Source of the DNA: JAIBJN01 sp963839745
GTDB lineage: Bacteria > Actinomycetota > Thermoleophilia > Gaiellales > Gaiellaceae
Reading direction: 5' to 3'
Length of the DNA stretch: 64,000 nucleotides
Assembly (NCBI GenBank): GCA_963839745.1
Contig: CAWIWC010000009.1
Span: 1-64,000 of the forward strand
Shown: positions 25,779-33,173 of the stretch, in pieces
Numbering within the stretch: the first letter of the stretch is position 1
Layout: each line of letters opens with the position of its first letter
Position numbers and translations under genes: made by a program
Notes under the pieces: generated by a model
Databases searched by the model: none
The model's input: only the letters and a program-made list of their open reading frames with translations
Told to the model about the DNA's origin: nothing

Positions 25779-26753
25779 GTGGAGCGGAGAGTAACCGCGA
25801 CAGCGGATCTCCAGGCGTCCGTCCCCGACGTGCAGCTCGGGCTCTCCCGCGCGGGCGTGACCGGTGTCCAGAAGGCCGTGCGGATGCAGCACGGCGGCAG
25901 CGACGCGCTCGTCTCGGCCGAGATCGACTGCTTCGTCGACCTCGATCCCGCCCAGAAGGGCGTGCACATGTCGCGCTTCCCGGAGCTCTTCGAGGAGGCG
26001 ATCGACGAGCTCGTGATCGGCGAGATGCTGCTCGTCGAGCGGCTCGCCGAGCACATCGCGCGCCACATCGTCGCGCGCCAGGACGCGCTCCGCGCCGAGG
26101 TCAGGATCGCGGCGCGCTATCCGATCGAGCGCTCGACGCCGGTCACCGGGCTCCGGACACAGGAGCTCGTCTCGCTCCTCGGGATCGCCGCCGCCTCGCG
26201 GACGGCGTCGCGGCGGCTCGTCGGCGTCGAGGCCACGGGCATCAACGCCTGCCCGTGCGCGCAGGGGCTCGTCCGCGACCAGGCGGCCGAGCGCCTCGGC
26301 GAGGCAGGCTTCGCCGACGTGGACATCGAGCGGATCCTCGAGCTCGTCCCGCTGGCCACGCACAACCAGCGCGGGCGTGGGACCCTCTACCTGGGCACCG
26401 AGCTCCGGCTCGACGCGGAAGATCTGGTCGACATCGTGGAGCAGTCGATGAGCTCGCCGATCTACGAGCTCCTCAAGCGCCCGGACGAGCTCTTCGTCGT
26501 CGAGCACGCGCACCTTTCCCCCCGCTTCGTCGAGGACTCCGTCCGGCTGATGGTGAAGAGCGCGCTCGACGCCTACGGAGAGCTTCGAGACGAGGACTTC
26601 GTCATGGCCCGCCAGGTCAACTTCGAGACGATCCACAACCACGACGTGCTCGCCGAGCGCTTCGGGACCGTGGGCGAGCTGCGCGCGGAGCTTGCGAACG
26701 GCGGCCACTCGCCCGCTCACACCGAGCTCGGCGACTGGCTCCGCGCCGTCTGA
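25779..26753 (+). CDS. folE2: GTP cyclohydrolase I type 2 (FolE2)
   Basis: A 324-aa enzyme that converts GTP to 7,8-dihydroneopterin triphosphate, the first step of folate and pterin synthesis. The metal-site cysteine motif INACPCAQG is typical of FolE2, a non-zinc-dependent alternative to FolE. SVPDVQLGLSRAGVTGVQKAV at the N-terminus and LYLGTELRL further on fit the family. The GTG start 25779 is preferred because the N-terminal motif begins just after it. Neighbours plsY, sodA and an SDR are not part of a folate operon, so it is probably expressed alone. Confidence 0.92.
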   Translation: MERRVTATADLQASVPDVQLGLSRAGVTGVQKAVRMQHGGSDALVSAEIDCFVDLDPAQKGVHMSRFPELFEEAIDELVIGEMLLVERLAEHIARHIVARQDALRAEVRIAARYPIERSTPVTGLRTQELVSLLGIAAASRTASRRLVGVEATGINACPCAQGLVRDQAAERLGEAGFADVDIERILELVPLATHNQRGRGTLYLGTELRLDAEDLVDIVEQSMSSPIYELLKRPDELFVVEHAHLSPRFVEDSVRLMVKSALDAYGELRDEDFVMARQVNFETIHNHDVLAERFGTVGELRAELANGGHSPAHTELGDWLRAV

Positions 26754-26774
26754 GCCCCTCCAAGTAACACTCTG

Positions 26775-27413
26775 TTACTTGGGCTCGAGGCGGGCGCCCA
26801 CGGCTTTGGACGCGCCAAGGCGCGGGCGGCGGAGAGCCATCCTGTGCTCCTCGCCGGCGAAGAGCCGCCGGATGTTCGTCCGGTGGAGCAGGATGATGGC
26901 GAGCGCGGCCCCGGCCGTGAACGCGAGCACCGGCCACGACGCGCCGTAGAGCCAGGCGAAGAGCGGAAGCGAGACGGCCGCCGCCATCGACGACACCGAG
27001 GCGTAGCGGAAGGCGAGGAAGAGGAGGATCCAGACCCCGGCCGCGGAGAGCGCGGCAAACGGCGCAACCGCGAGGGCCACGCCGCCGGTCGTCGCCACGA
27101 TCTTGCCGCCGCGTGCGAAGCCGAGGAAGAGCGGGCGCCAGTGGCCGACCATCGCGGCGACGCCCGCGAGCACGCCGACGAGGTCGCTGCCGAGCCACAG
27201 GCCCAGCACCGCCGCGACCGAGCCCTTGGCGATGTCGAGGAGCGCGACCGCGAGCCCCATCTTGAATCCGAGCGTGCGCCAGACGTTCGTCGCGCCGGCG
27301 TTGCCGCTCCCGAGCGTCCGGACGTCGACCCGGCGCAGAACGAGGGGGAGCCAGTACCCCCACGGCATGCTGCCGAGGATGTAGCCCGCAGCGATGAGGA
27401 GAACGTCGACTAT
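26775..27413 (-). CDS. plsY: Acyl-phosphate:glycerol-3-phosphate acyltransferase PlsY, probable ATA start
   Basis: This inner-membrane enzyme makes lysophosphatidic acid. The motifs GSGNAGATNV and GGKIVATTGGV are diagnostic. No ATG, GTG or TTG lies in frame upstream of ATG 27368 (MPWGYWL), which would remove the first membrane helix. Extending to an ATA at 27411-27413 adds IVDVLLIAAGYILGS, a normal PlsY helix 1, giving 212 aa. The ATA overlaps the sodA TAG stop (ATAG) like the common ATGA junction. I therefore call the start ATA with moderate confidence. About five to seven hydrophobic helices follow. Translational coupling to sodA is likely. Confidence 0.8.
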   Translation of the reverse strand: MVDVLLIAAGYILGSMPWGYWLPLVLRRVDVRTLGSGNAGATNVWRTLGFKMGLAVALLDIAKGSVAAVLGLWLGSDLVGVLAGVAAMVGHWRPLFLGFARGGKIVATTGGVALAVAPFAALSAAGVWILLFLAFRYASVSSMAAAVSLPLFAWLYGASWPVLAFTAGAALAIILLHRTNIRRLFAGEEHRMALRRPRLGASKAVGARLEPK

Positions 27414-28030
27414 GAGTGGATAGCGTACGCCTCGACCCAGCCGTTGACGACACCCCAGTCGAGGTTCTCGAGGAACGCATCGATATAGGAGGCGCGATCG
27501 GTCTGGTAGTCGAGGAAGTACGCGTGCTCGTAGACGTCGAGCGCGACGAGCGGCGTCGCGTTCCAGATCGGGAACGTGTTCTGCGCGTCCCCGACATAGT
27601 TGAAGAGCCGCTGCTCGTCCCAGTCGTAAGCCGTCCAGGCCCAGCCGCGCCCGGCCATGCCGGTCGCCTTCAGGTCGGCGCGCCAGTTGTCGGCGCTCCC
27701 GAAGTCGCGGTCGATGAGGTCGCCGATCGCCCCGTCGGGGCTGCCGCCCCCGCCGCCGAGGTGCTCGAAGTAGATCTCGTGGTTCTTGACGCCGCCGATC
27801 GCGAAGGTGAGGTCGACCTTCAGCGCTCGGATCTCCGAGTAGACCTGGTTCGCCGCGGCGAGGTCGACCTCACCGAGCTTCGCCAGGATCTCGTTCCGCT
27901 TGGCCACGTAGCCCTGGTAGAGCTTGTAGTGCGCCTCCACCGAGGCGCGGGAGATGCCGTCCATCTCGAGGAGCTCGGGCTTGAGCTCGCGGGCCGCGAT
28001 CTCCTCCCGGTTGAAAGCCAACGTCGCCAT
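27410..28030 (-). CDS. sodA: Superoxide dismutase (Fe/Mn family)
   Basis: A 206-aa cytoplasmic enzyme. The metal ligands appear as His in VEAHYKLYQGYV, His in KNHEIYFEHLGG, Asp in LVALDVYEHAYFLDYQ and His in YEHAY. Family glycine/tryptophan segments (AGRGWAWTAYDWD) are present. Compared with classic SodA/SodB, the usual DVWEH Trp is Tyr (DVYEH) and NHxxxW is NHEIYF, so the metal choice (Fe or Mn) cannot be told. Start is ATG 28030 (MATLAFN) after AAAGGGTGAGG. It is likely co-transcribed with plsY, whose start overlaps its stop. Confidence 0.88.
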   Translation of the reverse strand: MATLAFNREEIAARELKPELLEMDGISRASVEAHYKLYQGYVAKRNEILAKLGEVDLAAANQVYSEIRALKVDLTFAIGGVKNHEIYFEHLGGGGGSPDGAIGDLIDRDFGSADNWRADLKATGMAGRGWAWTAYDWDEQRLFNYVGDAQNTFPIWNATPLVALDVYEHAYFLDYQTDRASYIDAFLENLDWGVVNGWVEAYAIHS

Positions 28031-28083
28031 CCTCACCCTTTCCGGTTGCTCGGCTTTGCGCGCGGGAGCTTATCGTTCCCCGC

Positions 28084-28737
28084 GTGAGCGACTCCCACGC
28101 AGCCCTCGTCACCGGCGGCACCGGGCGCGTCGGCGGCGCGATCGCACGCCGCCTGGAGGCTGACGGCTTCCGCGTGCTCGCCGCAGGCCGGCGCGACGGC
28201 GACCTTGCCGACCCCGCAGCCGTCCGCGCCCTCGTCGAGCGCGCAGCGGACGAGCTGGGCGGCCTCGATCTCGTCGTCCACGCGGCCGGCGAGGGCTTTG
28301 TGCCCCAGCCCGTCGACGCCGTCACCGAGGAGGACTGGGACGCCGCCTTCGGAGCCACGGCCAAGGGGAGCTTCTTCCTCGCCCAGACGGCGGCGGCGCA
28401 CCTCCGCGAGTCCGACCTCGGGCTGATCGTGCTCCTCGAGGACGTCGCCGCCTACCAGCCGTGGCCGTCCTTCGCGCCGCACTGCGCGGCGAAGGCGGCG
28501 CAGGCGATGCTGACGCGCGTGCTTGCCCGCGCACTCGCACCGGACGTCCGCGTGTGCGGCATCGCGCCCGGGCCGGTGGCCGTCGAGGCCGGGCAGGAAG
28601 AGCGCCGCGCAGCCGAGACGGTCCTCGGCCGCATCGGCACGCCCGAGGACATCGCCGAGGCGGTCGCGTACCTCGTGCGGGCGCCCTTCGTGACCGGCTC
28701 GACACTCGTCGTGGACGGCGGCCGGCTGCTGACCTGA
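28084..28737 (+). CDS. SDR-family oxidoreductase with atypical active site
   Basis: A 217-aa Rossmann protein with GGTGRVGGAIA (cofactor loop), NAG equivalent HAAGEG, and the C-terminal GTPEDIAEAVAYLV and VVDGG motifs of classical SDR enzymes. The catalytic YxxxK is replaced by His-C-A-A-Lys (FAPHCAAKAAQAM), and the Ser region reads LLEDVAAY. Enzymatic activity is therefore uncertain; the protein may be a divergent reductase (pteridine-reductase-like) or a non-catalytic SDR. GTG start. It is divergent from sodA with 53 nt between starts. Family firm, function open. Confidence 0.8.
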   Translation: MSDSHAALVTGGTGRVGGAIARRLEADGFRVLAAGRRDGDLADPAAVRALVERAADELGGLDLVVHAAGEGFVPQPVDAVTEEDWDAAFGATAKGSFFLAQTAAAHLRESDLGLIVLLEDVAAYQPWPSFAPHCAAKAAQAMLTRVLARALAPDVRVCGIAPGPVAVEAGQEERRAAETVLGRIGTPEDIAEAVAYLVRAPFVTGSTLVVDGGRLLT

Positions 28738-28798
28738 CCGGCGTTAACCGCCCGGCAACAATCCGGTCGGGGCTTGTGTTTCGTATCCCGGATCGGGT

Positions 28799-29353
28799 AT
28801 GTCTGCACTAGTGGCAACCGCCGAGAGCGACTCGCGTTTGATCGAACGCGTCGCCGGAGGCGACAGGGACGCGTTCACCGAGCTGTACGGGCGCTTCGCG
28901 CGGCCGGTGCTCGCGATGGCCCTGCGCCAGCTGGGCGACAACGGGCGGGCCGAGGAGGCCGCGCAGGAGACGTTCGCGGCCGTCTGGCGCTCGGCCCGCA
29001 GCTACAAGCCCGAGCGCGGCTCGGCCTCGGCCTGGCTCTACGCGGTGGCGCGGCACGCCATCATCGACCGGGCACGCCAGCGGCGCGAGCCGGTCGTCGA
29101 GGTTCCGGAGGAGGCCTCCGCCGACGCCACGCCCGAGGAGCAGGCGGAGAGCGCCTGGCTCACGTGGCGCGTCCACGCCGCGCTGGAGCAGCTTCCCGAG
29201 CGCGAGCGGGCCGTGCTCGAGCTCGCGTACTGGAGCGGGCTCTCGCAGACGGAGATCGCGAGCTACCTCGACGTCCCGCTGGGCACGGTGAAGACGCGCA
29301 CGCGCACCGGGCTGGCCCGTCTGGCCGGTCTGTTAGACGAGGTGAGGGCATGA
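28799..29353 (+). CDS. ECF sigma factor (SigK-like)
   Basis: A 184-aa group-4 sigma factor. Sigma region 2 (FTELYGRFARPVLAMALRQLG, DNGRAEEAAQETFAAVWRSA, WLYAVARHAIIDRARQ) and region 4 (LPERERAVLELAYWSGLSQTEIASYLDVPLGTVKTR) are complete. It overlaps the anti-sigma gene by ATGA, so the two are coupled. No upstream promoter can be assigned with confidence. The regulon cannot be known from the window. Family very secure. Confidence 0.92.
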   Translation: MSALVATAESDSRLIERVAGGDRDAFTELYGRFARPVLAMALRQLGDNGRAEEAAQETFAAVWRSARSYKPERGSASAWLYAVARHAIIDRARQRREPVVEVPEEASADATPEEQAESAWLTWRVHAALEQLPERERAVLELAYWSGLSQTEIASYLDVPLGTVKTRTRTGLARLAGLLDEVRA

Positions 29354-29955
29354 AGGAGCCCATGGACCTGCGAGAGCTCGTCGGCAGTGACCTGCCGCCG
29401 GAGGAGCTCGAGGAGCTCAGCCGCGTCGACGCCATGCTGCGAAGCGTTCCGGCGCCGCCTCATGACGTTCCGGCTTCGCTCACGCAGGCCGTCGCCGCCG
29501 TCCCGCTCGAGCGCCGCCGGCCGACGCGGCGGCGGTTCGCGGTCGCGGTCGCCTTCGCGGTCCTCCTTGCCGCGCTCGCGTTCGGCATCGGCCGCTGGAC
29601 CGCGGACGACTTCACCGCCGACTACGCGGTCGACTTCGCGCCGACGGCCGAGGCTCCAGGAGCCGCCGCGATCGTCGAGGTCGGGGAGCGTGACCCGGAC
29701 AGCGGCAACGTCGAGCTCGTGCTCGAGGTTTCCGGCCTTCCCAAGGTCGCCGACGACGAGTTCTATGCGCTCTGGCTCGAGCGCGACGGCGAGTGGGCTG
29801 CGACCTGCGGTTACTTCTCGGTCGGCGAGGACGAGACGACGGTGCGCATGACCGTCTCGTACCGCTTCCGGGACTTCGACGCCTGGGTCATCTCGATCGG
29901 CGCGCGCGACGAGGAGCCGCCTCCGCTGCTCGCCGCCGAGATTCCCGAGATCTAG
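29350..29955 (+). CDS. Anti-sigma factor (RskA-like)
   Basis: A 201-aa single-pass membrane protein. A short acidic cytoplasmic N-terminus (LRELVGSDLPPEELEELSRV) is followed by a basic region and one membrane helix (FAVAVAFAVLLAALAFGIG), then an extracytoplasmic RskA-like domain (EVSGLPKVADDEFYALWLERDGE, DFDAWVISIGARDEEP). The domain is typical of anti-sigma-K factors. ATG starts inside the sigma stop (ATGA). No zinc HxxxCxxC motif is present, so it is not a ZAS type. Signal input is unknown; regulated proteolysis is usual for the family. Confidence 0.85.
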   Translation: MKEPMDLRELVGSDLPPEELEELSRVDAMLRSVPAPPHDVPASLTQAVAAVPLERRRPTRRRFAVAVAFAVLLAALAFGIGRWTADDFTADYAVDFAPTAEAPGAAAIVEVGERDPDSGNVELVLEVSGLPKVADDEFYALWLERDGEWAATCGYFSVGEDETTVRMTVSYRFRDFDAWVISIGARDEEPPPLLAAEIPEI

Positions 29956-29958
29956 GGT

Positions 29959-30669
29959 TCAGGGCCCGACGCGGCCGGCGTCGACGAACGCCTCGTACGT
30001 GACGGGCATCTCCTCGGCGAGGAACTGCTCACACGCGTCGGCGTAGCGCCGGATCTCGCGCTGCGCCGTCTCGGCAGCCCGCAGGGAGACGAAGTTCATC
30101 AGGGAGCGTGCGTTGACCGTCCAGTAGAACTCGGTGTAGGAGCCGACGGGCATCACCGCACGGGCGAGCTCGCGCGCGACTCCCTGCTCCACCAGCCGCT
30201 CGTACGCGGCGTAGGCCGCGTCGTAGACGGCCCGCAGCTCCTCCCGCGTCGTCTCGGCGAGCTCGGCGTCGACCGGTTCGAACGAGTACGAGCCGGGCTT
30301 GCCGACCTGCGTCCGCACGTCGTCGGCCTCCGGCACGTAGAAGTCGTCGGTCGCCTTGGCGTAGCGCATGCTGAACTCGTTGAACGACCCCACGCGGTGG
30401 CGGAACCACTCGCGCGCGATGAAGATCGGGGCGCGGACGTGGAACCGGAAGGCGTTGTGCTCGAAGGGCGTCCCGTGCCGCTCGCGGAGAAGGAAGCGGA
30501 TCAGCCCGCGGTCGGAGTCGTCCATCTCCTCCTTGCGCCGGGCGAAGCTGACCCGCGCGGCGTTGACGACCGAGAGGTCGCTCGCCATCGAGTCGTCCAG
30601 CCGGACGAAACCGTGGTCGAGCACCTCGATCGTGCGCGTGTCGGGGACGGTGCGGGACACGACATTCAT
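29959..30669 (-). CDS. thyX: Flavin-dependent thymidylate synthase ThyX
   Basis: A 236-aa FAD enzyme making dTMP from dUMP. The signature RHRxxSxNExSxR is exact (RHRVGSFNEFSMRY), and the C-terminal SLMNFVSLRAAETAQREIR is typical. ATG 30669. Its stop faces the anti-sigma stop with 3 nt between. An isolated gene, common in actinobacteria. Confidence 0.95.
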   Translation of the reverse strand: MNVVSRTVPDTRTIEVLDHGFVRLDDSMASDLSVVNAARVSFARRKEEMDDSDRGLIRFLLRERHGTPFEHNAFRFHVRAPIFIAREWFRHRVGSFNEFSMRYAKATDDFYVPEADDVRTQVGKPGSYSFEPVDAELAETTREELRAVYDAAYAAYERLVEQGVARELARAVMPVGSYTEFYWTVNARSLMNFVSLRAAETAQREIRRYADACEQFLAEEMPVTYEAFVDAGRVGP

Positions 30670-30735
30670 ACGAAGTCCACTCTAACGGCCGCTTCTGTCG
30701 TTGCCGATGGATGGCTACAGTTGACCGAATCTACA

Positions 30736-32444
30736 ATGCGGCAGGCGGCACCATCTTTGAGATTGCTCGGCCTCACGGCGTTCCTTGCCGTGTCCGCGCT
30801 CGTTCTCGCGCCTCTCGCCTCGGCGCAGGAGGAGCCCCGGCCCCTCCCCGCGCTCGCACCGGCACCGGATGACGCGCTGACCGACGCGCTCGAGACCGGC
30901 GAGCTCACCGAGGCCGAGTACGCGCTCGAGCGCGCGGCGAGCGTCTTCGAGCTCCCGGAGGTGCGCGAGGAGTTCGGGGACGTCGAGCGGGCCGGGCGCC
31001 ACGACGTCACTCTGTACCTCCGCGACCTCGCCCTGCGCGTGGACGACCTGGCAGGCGCCGAGCGCCGCCAGGCGACGCGCATCCTGGCCCGGCCGCCGGG
31101 CGGCGACGTCGAGATCGGAAACGGCTGGACTCACCCCGAGTCGATCTACAGCCCGACCTGCAGCGCGATCCCCGGCGTGGAGCTCTGCGTCCACTGGGTC
31201 GACTTCCCCAGCGACCCCGACGCGCCCGACCCCACCGACGACGACCTCGACGGGGTCCCGAACTACGCGGAGCTCGCCCTGGCCACGCTCGAGAACGTCT
31301 GGGCCCAGGAGATCGGCGTCCTCGGCTACCGCGCCCCGCTCTCCGACTTCACCTCGAACGACAACGGCCTGGACGCGAAGTTCGACGTCTACCTCGACGA
31401 CGTCGGGGACGACCTCGTCTTCGGCTACTGCACTTCGGACGACCCCAACCGCGAGTCTCCCGAGATCTTCGCCGTGTCGGCCTACTGCGTCCTCGACAAC
31501 GACTACCACCCGACCAGTTCGGGACCGCGCACACGCCGCAGGAGTTCCTCGAGGTTACGGCCGCGCACGAGTTCCACCACGCCTCGCAGTTCGCCTACGA
31601 CTGGCAGGAAGACGTCTGGCTCCTCGAGGGCACGGCGACGAACATGGAGGAGACCGTCTATCCGCTGATCGACGACAACGTCTTCTTCCTCGACTACTTC
31701 AGCCCGCTCACGCACCCCGCGGTGTCGCTCGATCGCGGCGGCTTCGGGGACTCGGAGTACGGCGCGTGGATCTACTGGCGCTACCTGCAGGAGAAGGTTG
31801 GTGCGGGCGACCCGGCCATCCTGCGGGAGATCTGGGAGCGCGCCGACAGCCTCGACCCCGACCCGAACACGGACGGCGACGAGCCTGCCGACGACTACTC
31901 GCTCCTCGCCGTGCGCAAGGAGCTCACCGAGCGCGGCCTCGTCTTCGCGGACGTGTTCGCGCGCTTCGGCGTCGCGAACCGGCGCCTCGACTACGCCGAC
32001 GCGAGCACTGCCGGCTACCCGGCGACCCCGTCGTCACGGACATGGGGCCTCGGCCCCAGCCAGCGCGGCGCGGCGACGCAGTCCTGGAGGATCAACCACC
32101 TCGCGACGCGGTACTTCTCGTTCGTCCCCGGCAAGCGCGCCTCGAAGACCGGGAAGCTCCGGCTTTGGATCACGCTCCCGCCCAACGGTGCGCGCGCCTC
32201 GCTCGTCATCGTGCGCACGGACAACTCGGTCGCCGTGCGGTACCTGAAGCAGAGCGCGTCCGGGCAGTCGAACCCGCTGATCGGCTTCGGGCGCGGCACG
32301 ATCAAGCGCGTCGACCTCGCCCTCTCGAACGGCAGCACGCGGCTGGCCTGCTGGACGTACTTCGGGCCGCCGTCCTACTCGTGCTTCGGCAGGCCGCTGG
32401 ACGACGGCCGCGCGTTCACCTTCCGCGCGCGGCTCTCCCAGTAG
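30736..32444 (+). pseudogene. Secreted metalloprotease (MXAN_6640-like), one frameshift
   Basis: The 5' frame encodes a signal (LRLLGLTAFLAVSALVLAPLASA) and a ~250-aa domain. At CCC 31509-31511 one C appears to be missing; the next frame continues DQFGTAHTPQEFLEVTAAHE, with the zinc motif HEFHH and EGTATNMEE, to the stop at 32444. The HExxH with a following Glu-rich helix fits the MXAN_6640-like family of secreted gluzincins (recalled, not searched). Restoring one base gives a single ~570-aa enzyme. It stands alone, with no operon partner. The 3' part looks intact. Confidence 0.7.
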
Positions 32445-32490
32445 CGCCGGGACTCCAGCCCAGGCCGCATTCGGCCGATACCAAAGCGCA

Positions 32491-32772
32491 ATGAGCACAC
32501 CGGAAGACACCTGGACCGAAGAGCGGCTCTACCGGGTCGTCCTCAACATGGAGGGCGGCGACTGGGTCGAGCTCGACTCGTTCCATACCGAGCCCGAGGC
32601 CGAGGCCTGCGCCAAGGACATGGCAGACCGGCTCGCGGCGACCGCCGAGTGGCCTCGCATCCGCGGCCGCTGGCTTCGCCCCGACACGATCACGTCGATC
32701 GAGATCGCCGAGCGGCGCCGTTACGGCGGCTCGCAGGCGCGCAGCGCCGTGTTCGACGCGAACGGCTCGTAG
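32491..32772 (+). CDS. Small hypothetical protein (93 aa)
   Basis: An acidic 93-aa soluble protein with no signal, membrane helix or Cys. The N-terminal half reads as a two- or three-strand beta meander (RLYRVVLNMEGGDWVELDSF), then helical ACAKDMADRLAATAEWPRI. ATG has no strong Shine-Dalgarno. I do not recognise a family. A 6-bp hairpin (32774-32789) follows the stop by two nt and may be its terminator. The gene is probably real because the composition and codon bias match the genome. Confidence 0.6.
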   Translation: MSTPEDTWTEERLYRVVLNMEGGDWVELDSFHTEPEAEACAKDMADRLAATAEWPRIRGRWLRPDTITSIEIAERRRYGGSQARSAVFDANGS

Positions 32773-32773
32773 C

Positions 32774-32789
32774 CCGGCTTCAAAGCCGG
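32774..32789 (+). terminator. Short hairpin after the 32491 gene
   Basis: CCGGCT-TCAA-AGCCGG, a six-bp stem, begins two nt after the stop. It may be a weak terminator. Confidence 0.35.
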
Positions 32790-33173
32790 CCGGCCTCGAT
32801 GCATTGGTCGTGGACCGCGGGTCGTTGTCCTGCTCACCGTTGAAGTCCGGGTTGCCCGTGCACTGGTTGCTCAGGACGACGAGCTTCACGTGCGTCGCCT
32901 GCGTGCGCGGGACCTGGAACGTCCTCAGATGCAGCCCGGATTCCGGTACGCCCGGCCGGCATCGGCTCCACAGGCGACGAATCCGGGTTGACATGCCTTC
33001 CACAGAGGTTTTCAATGGCCTATTGGATCTTGCGGCGATGGAGGGGGTGCCGCGCGTGCGCCGGGACGAGTGGAACGTTCTCACGGTCTTCTCGACCCGT
33101 CGTTCTCCGACACCGCGCCGCTTCATGAGAGGCAGCAACGAACTTCGTTCGTACCTATGAGGAGGTGCTCTAC
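32790..33173. other. Gap between the 93-aa protein gene and the M14 locus
   Basis: Holds only the minus-strand remnant at 32803-32958 and the Shine-Dalgarno region of the M14 locus (GGAGG at 33161-33165). Nothing else supported. Confidence 0.4.
32803..32958 (-). pseudogene. Remnant of a secreted-protein discoidin-like tail
   Basis: A ~52-residue minus-strand frame reading SGLHLRTFQVPRTQATHVKL and then VVLSNQCTGNPDFNGEQDND. This resembles C-terminal discoidin-like segments I recall in large secreted metallopeptidases of actinobacteria. No start, no signal and no continuation are present; the flanking frame is Arg-rich. It looks like the leftover end of a deleted gene, next to two other damaged exo-peptidase genes. 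Confidence 0.35.
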
